Shown here one piece after another: positions 47,304 to 59,704 of a stretch of DNA of 64,000 bases. This DNA is from Torymus aiolomorphi (Eukaryota > Arthropoda > Insecta > Hymenoptera > Torymidae): NCBI GenBank assembly GCA_036365515.1, contig CM070874.1:99058442-99122441 (forward strand), written 5' to 3'. The translations under genes were made by a program, and so were the position numbers. The notes under the pieces were generated by a model. The model was not told the DNA's origin, did not search any database, and saw nothing but the letters and a program-made list of their open reading frames with translations. Every line of letters starts with the position of its first letter. The stretch's first letter is position 1.

Positions 47304-48179
47304 CATAATGCAAAATTAATGACGTACCTTGTATCCACCATGCCAGAAGGTTCAAGTAAAATTTTTGTTATCAAAAAACAAAGGTTAATTTTAATTTAAT
47401 TTTAATCATTACATCTTAACTTAAAAGTTATTTTTTTTAAATAACGAAAGTAATATATCCCCGAAAAATTAATGCGTGGAAAATTAGTAGCAAAGGAAAT
47501 AAAGAAAGTACGCAAAAATTGTTGAGTCATTTTTAAAATATTTATTGTTGATACTTGTCATCAAATATACATGATTCCATGGTTTAAATTCATGCAGGCT
47601 TATAATTAGATACATCTATGACGTGTTTAGACTGCGGTTGTGAGCTTTACTCGAAACTTATAATGCAATCCACTGTTACCTTCTTGTGAGTAAATGAATC
47701 TTAAACTTCGGATACACAGTGCGAGCTACGTGTGATAAAAGGATTTGCCTAGTTCATTATGCTTAATTAAGTCATATTAAAAGCAGCAACCATGGAAATT
47801 AATTACTTTACGTCGATTGTTGATATGTTGGTCTACGATACATTTTCTTTTATTTATTTACACCACTTTCCGTCTTAAAGTATGGTCATTTTGAATTACA
47901 AACATTGATAAAATTTCAAACTTCATTGAACTTAAACTTAGCTCTATATATATATTAATACGCTATAAAATCTAAATCTGTTCCGAGTTTCCTAATGTTG
48001 GTTTCTTACTGGTTTCACTTAGACAATTACTAACGGTAATTCATTTTATTTAACTACTTAATCGAATATGAAAGTTATCTGCTACGAAATTAATGGTCCA
48101 ATAACAATATTTTAATTTAAATTCGTGATATTATTCTGGGGTATGCGAACTAGTTGGATTTTCCTTTTGATACGATAGT
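47304..48179. other. AT-rich non-coding stretch
   Basis: Nothing recognised. Confidence 0.3.
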
Positions 48180-48560
48180 TCGACATTTTCCATTCGCGCA
48201 GTAAACAACTCCCAGAATTCGCGCTGCTCCGAAATTCCGAATTCAAGCCGGAAGCTCCTCTTTCCCTTCCCTTCGCCGTGACGAACGCAGCGACCAGTCA
48301 CAGAGCTGCGTTGCAGTTACGGTTAAGGGTTATAAAAAGTCGCGCACCGACCTTGCTCGACATCGAGAGCCTCGAGAGCTACCTCTACCTTTCGCCGAAT
48401 GATAATCCTTTTTGCTCCGACATACGGGAAAATTTGCATTCCCTCTCTCAGAGCAAACTCATGTTGAGCTCGATAAAAAAAAACATATGGACATGCGGTA
48501 CACGTCCGAATTTTGAGAATTTCTAGTTTTATTTCGTGTACTTTACCGCGCAAACGCCTC
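48180..48560 (+). promoter_or_regulatory. GC-rich island 5 with TATA-like element
   Basis: GC-rich sequence followed by GGGTTATAAAAAGTCGCGCA (TATA-like at about 48332) and, about 30 bp on, CTTGCTCGACATCGAGAGCC. The arrangement would fit a TATA promoter, but no downstream gene is identified. Confidence 0.25.
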
Positions 48561-50307
48561 AATACACAATCTTATTTATTTGCTTTTTAGATCGGATCGG
48601 TTCCGACCTTCTTTAAGGAAAAAACATAAAATAAAACATGAATTTATAAGAGTAATAATAATGTATAAAACAAAGTCCCAATCCGGAGTTATGATGCTGA
48701 TTCAGCTTCCCCGAGATGGCATCAATTTTAAAAATTAATTTTTATTGAAGTTAGAAAATTTTAAAGAATATAATGTTGTTAATAAGAAATTGAGAGAACT
48801 TTATTGATAACTTTCATATTTTTATAACAATATAATTTTCTTTATTTTCTATAATTTTAGAATTCAAAAAGGGGTCAACTTTTCAAAGTAACAAATGAAA
48901 TCAAAACACAGTGAATGCTTATTGGCATGTGATTGTATTCCGATCTACTTTTAGAATGAAAAGTTGCCCTTTAATTTGATATATTTTCAAGTATGTGACT
49001 TTATAACTTCATTTTTATAAAATCGCATGGAAGTATATAATTATATATGTTTTGATGCGGATCACAATTTTGAGCGATTTGTGATTTGCCAACGTTCAAA
49101 GCACTATATACACCGTAATGGTAGAACGCGATATGCGTGTGTTAAGGTTTGATTTGTTGATTGTGCCCCATTGCTTGACTCGCGAAAGTTTCAACTCTTA
49201 GAAAATCATTACAAAACTATACAGTACTATTGAGCTATATTTTCTAAATAAATACTTACAAAATGATTCTATAATTAAAGCGTAATATACAGATATTAAT
49301 TTATATTTTCGATATGATTTTATGAACATTTTGCTTATATAAAAGATACTTTTTGAATAAAAAACTTATATTCTATTAAACGGTAAATATATAATACTAT
49401 AACTCTACAAAACAAAGAAATTTAACATTTCTTTTCGAAAGTATAATATCTACTTTTGTACACCTATACTATTATGTATAGAGTAGATTTTGAGATCCTT
49501 CGTAATTAATTAATAATAATTGAAGAACACAATAGGTTTTATAGTCAGAGAGTATAAGTATAAAGTATAGTATAAATTCAAAGTAGTCGCAAGATAATTA
49601 TTTAAAATAGTACTGAATAGTTTGTTAAAAAAATCATAGTAAATATCACAAACTTAATACGAAAGTCGATGTAAAAAATGCGTTGTTTCTTGTTTAATCT
49701 GCCCACAGGTTCTGATTAGACTGGGTCAGGCGCTGGAGCAAGTAATTGCATGCTGGATGATTTCGCTATCTATAAATTAACAATGAAAAATAGTATTAAA
49801 TACCATTGATAAATCAAAATTATCAATTATTTACAAATTCATTTTAAAGTTACATTTACTTAGGCAATTAATTCAAATTTTCCATAAATATATAGTAAAT
49901 TTAAACTTTCTTATTAAGTTAAAACAACAACAAAATTTATTAGTGGTTCCTAGTTTTATTCAGTAGAAAGAACGTATTAAATAAAAAAAAAAAAATAAAA
50001 ATATATAAATAAATATATTTTTTTTTAATAAAACGTATTTACTCTTACTAAATCCTAGTCAACTATGGCATATAGTAATTATCACTATAGACTTTTTTCA
50101 GTGTAATCTCAACTTTGAAACATATTTTTTGTTATTTGTCATGCAGCTAGAATGTTACAAGTTGACATAAATTAGTTAAATGAATTTTGTTCGGTAAAAG
50201 ACAGTATACTATAAAATCAAGTTATATAAAAATATTACCACGTTTGTATAAATTTTGAACACGTTTCTTTAATGAAAAAGACATGTACATGCAATAAAAA
50301 GAATTAC
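48561..50307. other. AT-rich non-coding stretch, downstream of receptor exons
   Basis: The final receptor exon or exons could lie here or further left on the minus strand, but no convincing coding block was found. Confidence 0.3.
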
Positions 50308-50394
50308 CTGGTGTTTTGGTTGCTTGTGAGACTTTCTCGAGTAGACTTTCAGTACTCTGCAATTGCAAGCGACGGACAACGCAACAGCAAGACC
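50308..50394 (-). CDS. Methuselah-like GPCR, exon with TM7
   Basis: Seven-helix receptor of the insect Methuselah group, at the plasma membrane. The acceptor TTTCCTCAACAG precedes GLAVALSVACNCRVLKVYSR; the donor is CACCAG|GTAATTC. Joined in phase 0 to the preceding exon it gives HSLQGLAVALSV, the family's conserved QG at the start of TM7. 87 bp, 29 codons, ending in a basic cytoplasmic segment (KSHKQPKHQ). The next exon, with the C-terminal tail, is not found. Confidence 0.7.
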
Positions 50395-50768
50395 CTGTTG
50401 AGGAAAGCAAAGGCTTGAGAAAGAGCTGTGAATCTCGACCGAAGAGGAGAAATACGCGGACGGTGAGCCAATCTATATCGAAGGCTCTCGACAAGAAACT
50501 TCCTCTTTTATACTCACGGAGATAGTCATTGAACGTAAACCAAGCATACGAATAGAATTTCGACTTTGAAAACAACATTCAATCTTTATATTTATATGTT
50601 GAATTAAATATAATACAGTGATACTTTAATAACTTCTAATTATACGAAGATCCGAAAAAGATTTAAATAAATCACGAAAAAGAAATCATATAATAACGAA
50701 TAATATCACTTGTTTAACCTATATACTCTAATAAATAAAACCGTGGAATATTATTTGGTATAGCCAAC

Positions 50769-50955
50769 CTGAAGAGAATGGCCAGTGCAGAAAACCGCCC
50801 ATAAGAACGGCACCTTCCATACGCGAGACGCTACACCGCAGCCCGCCACAAAGCCGATGATAAGGCTGACTTTGAGGAAGAGCATTAGCTGCAGTGCCCG
50901 CCTCCTCTTCATTTTTTCTCGCTGTTTTATCTCTAGCTGCATGCTGCACGTGTAC
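50769..50955 (-). CDS. Methuselah-like GPCR, exon with TM6
   Basis: Encodes a basic intracellular loop (QLEIKQREKMKRRRALQ), then TM6 LMLFLKVSLIIGFVAGCGVA, the loop SRVWKVP and the start of TM7 FLWAVFCTGHSLQ. The donor is CTTCAG|GTTGGC. The acceptor is taken as CAACAACAG at 50956; a second AG (exon start 50943) keeps the same frame and would remove four residues. It joins the TM5 exon by completing a split Arg codon. Confidence 0.7.
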
Positions 50956-51224
50956 CTGTTGTTGTCGTCCCCGATTTTTCGCAACGGCGATGATAAAGTA
51001 GTTGAAAGTGCATGGAAGGTAGAGAAATTTCGTTAAGGTATATCAAGACACATGCACATTGAAGTAGACGTATAGTAACAGGGGAAAAAGAAAAACCCAG
51101 ACAAAAATTGGAGTTTACGCACAAGGAGTTCTTTTAGTTTTTCTTTGTTTGAGCTTTTCAGTGATTTTTTTTGTAGGTACAGTAAAAAATATTCGAAATT
51201 AGTGGTCCGTTGTTTATACCGTAC

Positions 51225-51326
51225 CGGGCTACAATCGCCGCTTTAACAAGATAGTAGCCGGCAGTCAATAGTAGCCATATCACGGGTATACCGAACGCGT
51301 AGACGGTTGCTTTTGCTCCCAAAAAC
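51225..51326 (-). CDS. Methuselah-like GPCR, exon with TM5
   Basis: The acceptor TTTTTTGTCCACAG is strong. The first base completes a Trp codon split from the previous exon, giving NCWFLGAKATVYAFGIPVIW, which is the conserved second extracellular loop (CWF) and TM5 of Methuselah receptors. TM5 continues LLLTAGYYLVKAAIVA. The donor is CCCG|GTACGG. 102 bp. In-phase joining on both sides is the main reason to regard this as a real gene. Confidence 0.8.
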
Positions 51327-53490
51327 CTGTGGACAAAAAAGAAATATATATTTTTCACTGCTATTGCGTGTAACAATTTATTAAATATTTCAGGTTCGAG
51401 TAAGAGTGTGAAAACTGCGTAAATATAGTCAGTCTTCTAAAAGATATTTAAGGGATTGGCATTATACAATGTAATATTTGCAGATTAAAGAAAATTCTTT
51501 CCAGAATTCATAGTCAGGCAAAAAATTGTAACTACAGAATTTTAAATATTGCTGGTGCGGGGATTCAAAATAAAGTAATATAAAACTATAGAGATGGAGA
51601 AAGGTTATACAAAACATAAGTCGTTTTATTTTTATATATTTGTTTTCAAGACACATTTATAAAATACTTACTACGGTGTATTATTCAATACAGTATACAT
51701 ATGCGTATGACGTTTTACAGCAAAGGTTGAGTGACAAAAAGTAAAGTGAAGCCTTTATATGTCACGTAAAATATATTCAAAAAGATTGGGCTTATTTAGT
51801 AATTTGTATAATGGATTATTTTTTTTATCATTTATTCTTCGAAAATCATTTTGTACTTTAGCATTTCCATTAAATAATAGGAGGAAAAGTATTAAAAATC
51901 CTTTCTATAGAAATCGCATTGCTATAAGTAGAAAGAAAGATAAAAAACTTAGAAAAGGCAATCATCGTCATATGCATAAAAAAGTTTGTTTACTTGATTG
52001 GATAAAAATAGTAAATTTGAAGGCTTTCATTATGAGAAACTGAGAATGTATTGTATATTTTCTATAGTAAAATTTTTATTGTGACACAACATATTAAAAA
52101 TTTAATTAACTTTTAGATATTAAATATTACTAAAAGATTGAATTTCAAAATATGTTTGCTGCATTTAAATACCTAGCTTTTTCCTTGCACTGCACTTAAC
52201 ATTAAGTGTGATCTTCAGATTGATGCATTCTAGCGAAGAGAAAAGCTTTTCAAAAGTGAAAACGGAGAATGCGAGAAAATAAGAATAGAACGAGAGTAGT
52301 GCAAGTTATCAATACATTGTAAGAGCTTTCAGCTATATATTTTCTAATGGCGGTTTATCTCAAATGAAAATTTAATCTTGAATATCAATATAATATAAAA
52401 AATACAGTATAATAAAAATTGCAATTTCATATATAAAGTGCTTTATATTATTAACTCATGAAAATCCACAAATAAAGAAAAAAGACATTGAAAGTCAAGT
52501 TAAAGGTGTCACATTTAAATTAAAAAAAAATATATGCATAGTATCCTGCTACTGTGCTCTTGTTCAAATTATGAATTATAGTAAAAAAAATAATAATTAC
52601 ACAGAGACCCAAATAGAAAGAAGTGGAATGTGCAAGACACTAGAACTCTCCTTAACACGAATGCGAAATCAGAATTGCTCCATCACGTCAAGAATTTGAG
52701 ATATCTAATGTATAAACTTTTTTACATTCTTAAAAAATAAAAATTTTTTGTCTTTACCAAAGTTTAATAATTTTTATACCAATTTCGAATTTCAAGAACT
52801 TGCATAGTTCTTGAATTTATTAATTCTCTTTCAAAATTGGCATCTTACAATGAAACGTAGAAGTATAATCCAAAATAGGATCTAAAAGACGAATACATTA
52901 CATTATTTACATTACGCAGTTTTACATTATTTTGTCCTCAAAATTGATTAAAAGATTGTTAAGCTTTGCTTTTTAAGATATCTTAAAAATCTTAAATTTC
53001 AAATATCTTAAATAGTTATTGACGTGATCGAGAAATTTTGACCCCGTATTTGCGTTTAGATCATATGGGAATATGATGGTCTAGTCTGTAGCACATAGCC
53101 CTTTTCCGTTTTCTTGGGACTATGTTATGAATATATAAAAAATACGTAAAGCATAACGTGGCTTATCTGGGCTCTTCAATTTAATAACTCATCTTGTGTT
53201 ATAAGTTTTTTTTAATGATTCAAAGCACTATTTAATCTATTGTACTCTCTAAATATTAATAAGTGAAAAGTAGCTCACTGGTGCGAGTAAGTGAAAAAAA
53301 TCTACTAATAGTTTAGTGAATATTCAGTTATTGAAGTAGTAATAAGTGAATATTCACTAGAAATTTAGTCGACTTTTCACTTATTCATTTTTAGAGAGTA
53401 GGATGCCGCAACAAAATCTTAAATGCTCTATATGGTCGGCATTCGACTGCACCGGTCCTATTAACGTATTGTTGAAAACATACGCCCTAC
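51327..53490 (-). other. Receptor intron between TM4 and TM5 exons
   Basis: 2.16-kb AT-rich intron bounded by GT (53490-53489) and AG (51328-51327). It contains the palindromic element 53243-53401 near its donor end. Frame 51759-52043 on the plus strand is unsupported. Confidence 0.65.
53243..53401. mobile_element. ~160-bp palindromic MITE in receptor intron
   Basis: TACTCTCTAAATATTAATAA and the complement ending TTTTTAGAGAGTA form the ends. AAGTGAAAAGTAG and CTTTTCACTTATT pair inside. Same end type as 5474-6201. Confidence 0.7.
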
Positions 53491-53750
53491 CAGCAGTTAA
53501 ATGGCATGAGATCGTCGACCTTCCAGATGTCATTGGTCTCCCGTATCTGCAGCAACGTGGCGCCGCCGAGGGTGACGAGGGGCGCACCCCATGCGAATAC
53601 GCTGTACTTGAGATACGTTGGCGGGTCGTCGCGGCTGGGGATTGAGGCGACGGTCGCGTACAGGTGATGGCACATCGCGGCCAGCCAGCAGACAACCGAG
53701 ACGCGCAGATACTGCAAACTCATGCCAAGGGATATACATAATTCCGAGTC
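53491..53750 (-). CDS. Methuselah-like GPCR, exon with TM3 and TM4
   Basis: The acceptor TTTATGTTCTAG leads into DSELCISLGMSLQYLRVSVV. TM3 follows (VVCWLAAMCHHLYATV), the intracellular segment ASIPSRDDPPTYLKY, TM4 SVFAWGAPLVTLGGATLL, and the second extracellular loop ending MPFNC plus a split Trp codon at donor CTGCTG|GTAGGG. The pattern YS(V/L)(F/Y)AWG.P in TM4 and P..NCWF in the loop are family hallmarks. 260 bp, entry phase 0. Exons for the extracellular domain, TM1 and TM2 should lie to the right; between here and the window end only repeats were recognised. Confidence 0.8.
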
Positions 53751-55571
53751 CTAGAACATAAAAGATACAATATGCCTTAGAATAATTATTATCTGTAGCA
53801 ATAAATTATCTTTATAAATTCTTATTATATTAAAAAAATTACGAATTAATGCGTCCAATTCAATATGATTTCGTGAAATTTCGCTTAATAAGTAAAAAAG
53901 TTTTTGACAAAAAAAAAACATGTTTTTATAGATCTTTTTTGTAGGTGAGTTTTAATGTGCATATACTGCGCGCCTATTATTTTTTTTTATTTTTATTTCT
54001 TACAGAATTTAGAACAAATTATTATTTTGAAAATATTTTCTTTTACATTATCTGACGATTACTGAAAATAAATTTCCTTAATTAATTATCATAATGCGAA
54101 AATTTCTGATGGGATAAAATACATAACAGTTCTGACTCAGCTTACGTATCTATATTACGTAATCACATACTCATGCATATACACGGACCCACAAATGATC
54201 TATTTTGTTTTACAGAATTACTTTTTAATTTTGAGGAAAGAAATACCTATATGGAATATCGCAAATCATTCTGAAAATTTAAAATGTCATTGTGTGTTTG
54301 TAAGTATTTACTTATATTTATTTATTAATTTGCAGAATTGTGAATAAATGAAAATTAGATAAAATGAGAGAAAATTAAATGAATTAATATGCCAAACTTA
54401 TTTTGTACCGTCTTGTGTTGTCGTAAGTGCTCCTTAAAACAACGTAAACATGCTTTTGTAATATTATACATAAATAAATAAATAAAGAAATAGCCACACA
54501 AGTGATGGGCCTCCAAATAAAATATTGTAATGAAGATACCAAAGATATACTATAATATGATTTTAGTATCTTTATGTGTCTGTTTTATTTAAATTCTAAA
54601 TTCAAACTGGACTATAAACAGTAAACTATTCGTAGACTATTCCACAATACGATTCATTCTGCTATCTTTGAATCGTCTACTTTATCTGCCTTTGTTTCAC
54701 ATGTGCGGAATAGATTGTATGTACATGCAGCTTTGTCTTGCAAAACGCAATGAATCTTACCGAACAATAGAAGGGGGCGTATTATAGAAGAGCTGTATTA
54801 CAGTAATCTTTTTACATAACCTTCTTATACTTCTTAATAAAGAAAGCTACAGCGGTAAAAAAAAAATTGCATTTAGGCACGTATCTGCTGTAATATAAAA
54901 GTAACCTAAGAATAAATTAAACTTGAAACGTCAAGTTTTCATGACTATTAATCAGATAGTATTACCATGCTTCATTAATTATTTATCGCAAAAACAGTAT
55001 TCACTAAAACAAAATACTGTTTTCCAAATACTAGATCATTGCAATTAGAAATATATAAATAATGATCACTTTATACTTGACAGTAAACAAATTAGTATGA
55101 AGAAAATCAAAGTAAATTATCATTTATTTGCATACTGAATGAACTATAAATAATAAAATAATAATTAAAATTTCTTAAGTACGTCATAAGGAATCGACGG
55201 CAATAGGTTTCATCAATTTATTTATAAAAGCGCAAATTTGACAGCTACCCGAAATTTACACATAAATAATTTTGCAACAAGCCGCCATTTTGAAATAGGA
55301 AAATGCGCTTGGGGTTACATATTCTACATACCAAAAGACATCTTCCAGTGCACTTGTAAAAAGAAATCATAATTTTTGATATTTATTTCATCGGCACAAC
55401 AGTTTTTCAGTTTTTTCAACTTTATTAACAATTTCGCGATTGTTAAAAATTTTTTTAATTTTTTGGACCAAGCATGTTTGGAAATTCAATTCTGAACAAC
55501 TTTTATTCTTGTACTTTTTTTGTAAAGTCAATATTAAAAGAGTTATTAGACAAGAACTGAAAAAAAACATG
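53751..55571. other. AT-rich stretch, probably receptor intron
   Basis: No upstream receptor exon could be found. A 40-base duplication-like ATAAATAAATAAATAAAG tract occurs near 54470. Otherwise nothing recognised. Confidence 0.35.
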
Positions 55572-55692
55572 TTTTGCTTCCTCCTAGAGGAAGCTTTGTG
55601 ATAGTAAAAAAAAAGTTTATGAGATAATGTTAGAAATGTTATTTAGCAAAATTGGAATCGAAATACACTATTTTTAGAAAATGTCCGTATGG

Positions 55693-55696
<4 letters not shown>

Positions 55697-55780
<84 letters not shown>

Positions 55781-55790
55781 CCGTATACGC
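55697..55790. repeat. (GT)n microsatellite, left arm
   Basis: About 45 GT units with one ATGT interruption, mirrored by the CA tract at 61823-61897. Confidence 0.95.
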
Positions 55791-57479
55791 TGATATCTCA
55801 TGATCTACTCGACCGATTTTAACGGGAGAGTGATCATTTTTTTAGATTTTGCTTCCACAATTGGGGTCAATATTCTATTTTTGTAAAATTTAATTTTTTT
55901 TTATAGTCATTTTTTAATTTTCAAAATTTTTATTTTCGATTTTTTTAATATTTAGAACAAATATTGTTTATATATCATGAATTCTCTGTATGTAGGATAA
56001 AATTATCTACAATTTAAAAAAAAAAAGTCGGTAGCTATATTTCGTTATAAGTTATTGATGAAAACGTAATTTTTTGTAAATAGGTTATATTTCGAAATTA
56101 AAAAAAGATATTAACATGAATATTTTTTGGGTTATAAAGGATATTAAGTACTATAACTTACTAAATTTTTAGATTTTTTTATTCATTATTTTTTGAGAAA
56201 AAAATAATTTATAAAAAAAAGTGATTTTTTTTTTCCCTTCAATAACTATAGTAAAATTGGCTTAATCACTTTGAAATTTTTTGTAGGGGTAGATTTTATA
56301 TACCAATCGAGTGAGTTCTTTGGGCAAAAGGATTGATCCATAAATTTCGGAGATATTTGAGGTTAAAATTTTTTTCAAATTTTTTTTTAATCGTAAGTTC
56401 TCGAGAACAGCTCTATGTATCTAAATGGGGTGGGTGGCATTCGAAAGAGAATTAAATTACCTATATTTTCTAAAAAAAATTAATTCTCTAGCTATCACGG
56501 TTCTTTTGTTATTAACAAAAACGTAAAAATTGAAAAATGAAAAAAAATGAGTTTTATATGTTCAACTATTACAAGAGTAAAATTGTCTTATTCGCTTCAA
56601 AATTCATTATAGAGGTATATTATTGATAGTTCTCGGATGAATTCTTTTGACAAAATGATTGGTTCATAAATTTCAGAGATATTTGAGGTTAAAATTTTTC
56701 TAGACATTTTTAAAATGTATTTTTTGAGGATGGCTCTGTGTATCTGAATGGGAATCATTCTCTGGATATTAAAAGAAACAAGCTTACTCTCTAGCACGAC
56801 ACTAGACGAATCCACAACCTTCGATGTTATTTATTTTATAGGTTAAAAATATGAATTTTTCTTATGAAATTTTTTGTAATCAATCTCAAAATGTAATAAT
56901 AGCAAAATATTAAATAAAATAAATATATTGAACTAACATGTGAATGATATTCACATAAAAAAATTTATTAAAAAAAACGAATAAAAAATTTTTTATGGAA
57001 TAATATATAATTATATTATAATTTTTACAGAAATATAATAGAAAATAAAATTGCTTTACTGTATTGCATGCTGTGCCGCATGTGCGTTATGTCTCCCATA
57101 CAATAATTTTTCTTGTAAACACAATCAAAGAACAACTTTAGAATATTTTTTTTATTTCGAACTAATGTACGACGAGAAGCCGTTGACAGTGGACTTGAAG
57201 AAGAAAAATTTGATGAAGAATAGAACTTGAAGAAGATTGTTTTCCATTCATATAAGAATTAAAATCACAAACAAATAAATTACAAATGGAACCTCAATGA
57301 ATAGCCATGAAAAAAGTACAAGTCAATATTTTCCATAAAATTTTTCCAATTTTTTTCGTGAAAAATTTATTTTTCGAATTTTAATTTAATAAAAAGAATC
57401 AAAAAATTATTTTGAGGAAGCTACGTACCAATGAATTGGCAGCGGTTTTTTTATATTATTTTGCAATAAAATAAATCTT

Positions 57480-57995
57480 CCCGATCTCGTTCGTATTCGA
57501 GACTTTACAGTCTCAAAGACTATTGCCTACCATTTCCGACCAAAAACGCCTTTATAGCAGAATGTTTAAATAATTCCTCTTTTGAATGCTCTGTCTCCCC
57601 GACTACTTGGCGAGGGTCAGGACACTCCGTATGCCATATGGTGACAAGTCGCCGTTGGCGGAAGTTCAGGCGAGGCTACCCGGTGCGAAAGCTTGGCGAG
57701 ACCAGGAGGCCCATCTCCGGCGGAGCGCGGAGAGCGAGTGTGTTTCGAAATTCTGGAGCGCAAGAGAATAGCTCGGCAATGGCTGGCGTTCACGCTCGGT
57801 AATTGGGTGCCACAAGGCGGCGTCAGAAAGTCGGTTCAAGGATGGGTCCATCGATCGAGTCGTGATTCGAGCTTCTCCGCAGTTCGCAGAGTGCGTCGAC
57901 ACTCGCCATTTCCGGGGAAAAGGCCCGGCTTGACTAATTCCCCAAAATTTTACTATACGCTCGCTCGGGCAGTGAACTGACCCGCGGGAGTAATC
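57480..57995. other. GC-rich block inside the inverted repeat
   Basis: Unpaired GC-rich sequence (GGCGAGACCAGGAGGCCCAT, CCCGGCTTGACTAATTCC). Frames on both strands reach 95-126 residues but show no family motif and overlap each other. The origin is unknown; it could be a captured host segment. Its right edge (GCTCGCTCGGGCAGTGAACT, GAAATGTATTATTT) resembles the short hairpin group. Confidence 0.3.
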
Positions 57996-59384
57996 TGTGA
58001 CTTGAAATGTATTATTTAAATTCACATTATAGGAATAGGAACCCATTGGTTTGCAGAATCAGCATTTACATTCAGATTAACTGTGCGTTGAACGGCGTGT
58101 GCTTGCTTAATAGTAAGTATATATAATGAATTGAAAATTTGATTAGCCAGCGTTCACGTGACCCTCGAAGAGCAGTTTAGCACGCATGCCTTTAATGTAA
58201 CCCAAGAAACGCTTTAAAAATAAGCTACGTCGTCGCACGTTACGAAAAAAAGTCAACTATTAGTTTCGCGGGAAGAAAAAACAACTTTGGCTATTTTTAT
58301 TAAGTTTCGCGCCAAGAAAAGCCAAAAATGCGCCTACCCAAAAAAGCCTTTTGGCTTTTCTTCGCGCAAGAACTTAATATAGATATAGGAAGTACAAGGA
58401 GGCGAGCTTTTGAAGGAGAGCTTTGCACTCGTGCTTCATATAACAAAAATTCAGCAAGAAATTAAGCTGCTAGTTTGAGTGGTGCGTTCCAGAAGGGGGC
58501 TGAGTTGACTAATTTTCGAACCAGTCGTTATCCTTATGGGAAGAATTTGATTCTCAGATAGCTATAGGTATCCTCCCTAGACATTGCGCATGATGGTTGA
58601 CCCATCTCTTTGAGGTTATGTTCCAAAAACATGGTAAAAACACGAAAAAAATGTTTATAATTTAATTTTAGAGCATTATCTGATACAAAAATGGTAGTTC
58701 TGACAGTGGGATATAAAGATATAGAAAGAAATTGAAAAAAAAAATTGTTTATAAACACTTATTTAGCTATTGGTTTTGAGGTTATGTGACAAAAACGTGG
58801 GAAAAATGTTTAAAAAATCGGTTTATTCGAATTTTGAGTATGTTCCGGCTCGAAACCGCAAATTCGGACATCGCCATTTGAAAGAACGGGAAAAAATACA
58901 CACAAAATCATTATTTACAAGTTAGCCAAAAATTACCTACATAACCTAAAAAATCATTGAAAAATTAAAAAAATTTTCCTGAGCTCAATTTTTATTTAAA
59001 AAATCTGAAAAAAATCAGACTGTTTTCTTACTCAAAAACATACGTCCGTGAATTTTTTCAGATGTTTTGAAAGAAAGGGCCGAGCGGAAAAAATTTTTTC
59101 GGAAAAACACGTTTTTTAGGTTAGGAGACTTAAATCATCACCTAGGGAGCTGAAAATTGGGCTAAAAAGGTTTTTAATAATGTACTTTCGAATGGTCAAT
59201 CTCAAATAAAAATCCAGGTGAGTGCCATTTTGACCCTCTTATCCCCCTATAGCCTTTTCAAAAGGATAGGACCAACTCTTAATAATTCTACAAGTGCTTC
59301 AAAATACCCTATTTTTCATGCTTTTTTTGCGAGTTTATTGCTATTTTGCTATGTAATTATTGCATTTCCATTTTTTTATTTAAC
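57996..59384. other. Single-copy interior of the inverted repeat
   Basis: Apart from a hairpin at about 58298-58382 (AAGTTTCGCGCCAAGAAAAG pairing with CTTTTCTTCGCGCAAGAACT) nothing recognised. Frames are unsupported. Confidence 0.35.
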
Positions 59385-59486
59385 TCTACCTTATAAAAAC
59401 CGCTGCCAATTCATTGGCACGTAGCTTCCTCAAAATAATTTTTTGATTCCTTTTATTAAATTAAAATTCGAAAAATAAATTTTTCT

Positions 59487-59704
59487 GTCCTCCGGCCGGA
59501 AAGCGCCAACTTCCCAGCCGCTGCGCGAAACGAAGTTGCCGCTTTCCGGCGCCGTAGAGCAGAAAAATAGTATACAGACCTTGGTCAGTAAAAAAGAAAG
59601 CCTTAGATCACATGTTTGTCAACCTCGGCTTCGCCTCGGCCGACAATTACATGTGATCTGAGACATTTCTTATTTTTACTGCCTAGGTGTGTAATATACT
59701 ATTT
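59487..59704. repeat. Insertion of two adjacent short hairpins
   Basis: First hairpin: CCGGCCGGAAAGCGCCAACT with AAGTTGCCGCTTTCCGG. Second: AATAGTATACAGACC and a right end GTGTGTAATATACTATT, with AGATCACATG/CATGTGATCT and CCTCGGCTTCGCCTCGG inside. The other arm of the palindrome (near 57370) runs straight from AAATTTTTCA into CGAAAAAAATTGG without this 218-bp block, so the boundaries are defined by an empty copy. Confidence 0.75.

Noticed and set aside
46433..47399. Pair of nearly identical frames on opposite strands
   Set aside because: They are the two arms of the foldback element.
50500..50530. TATA-like TATAAAAG on the minus strand as a promoter
   Set aside because: It lies inside the receptor intron between the TM6 and TM7 exons, and the following sequence is explained by the TM7 exon.
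57666..58046. 126-residue minus-strand frame in the GC-rich block
   Set aside because: It overlaps a similar-length plus-strand frame, has no recognisable motif, and lies inside a palindrome.
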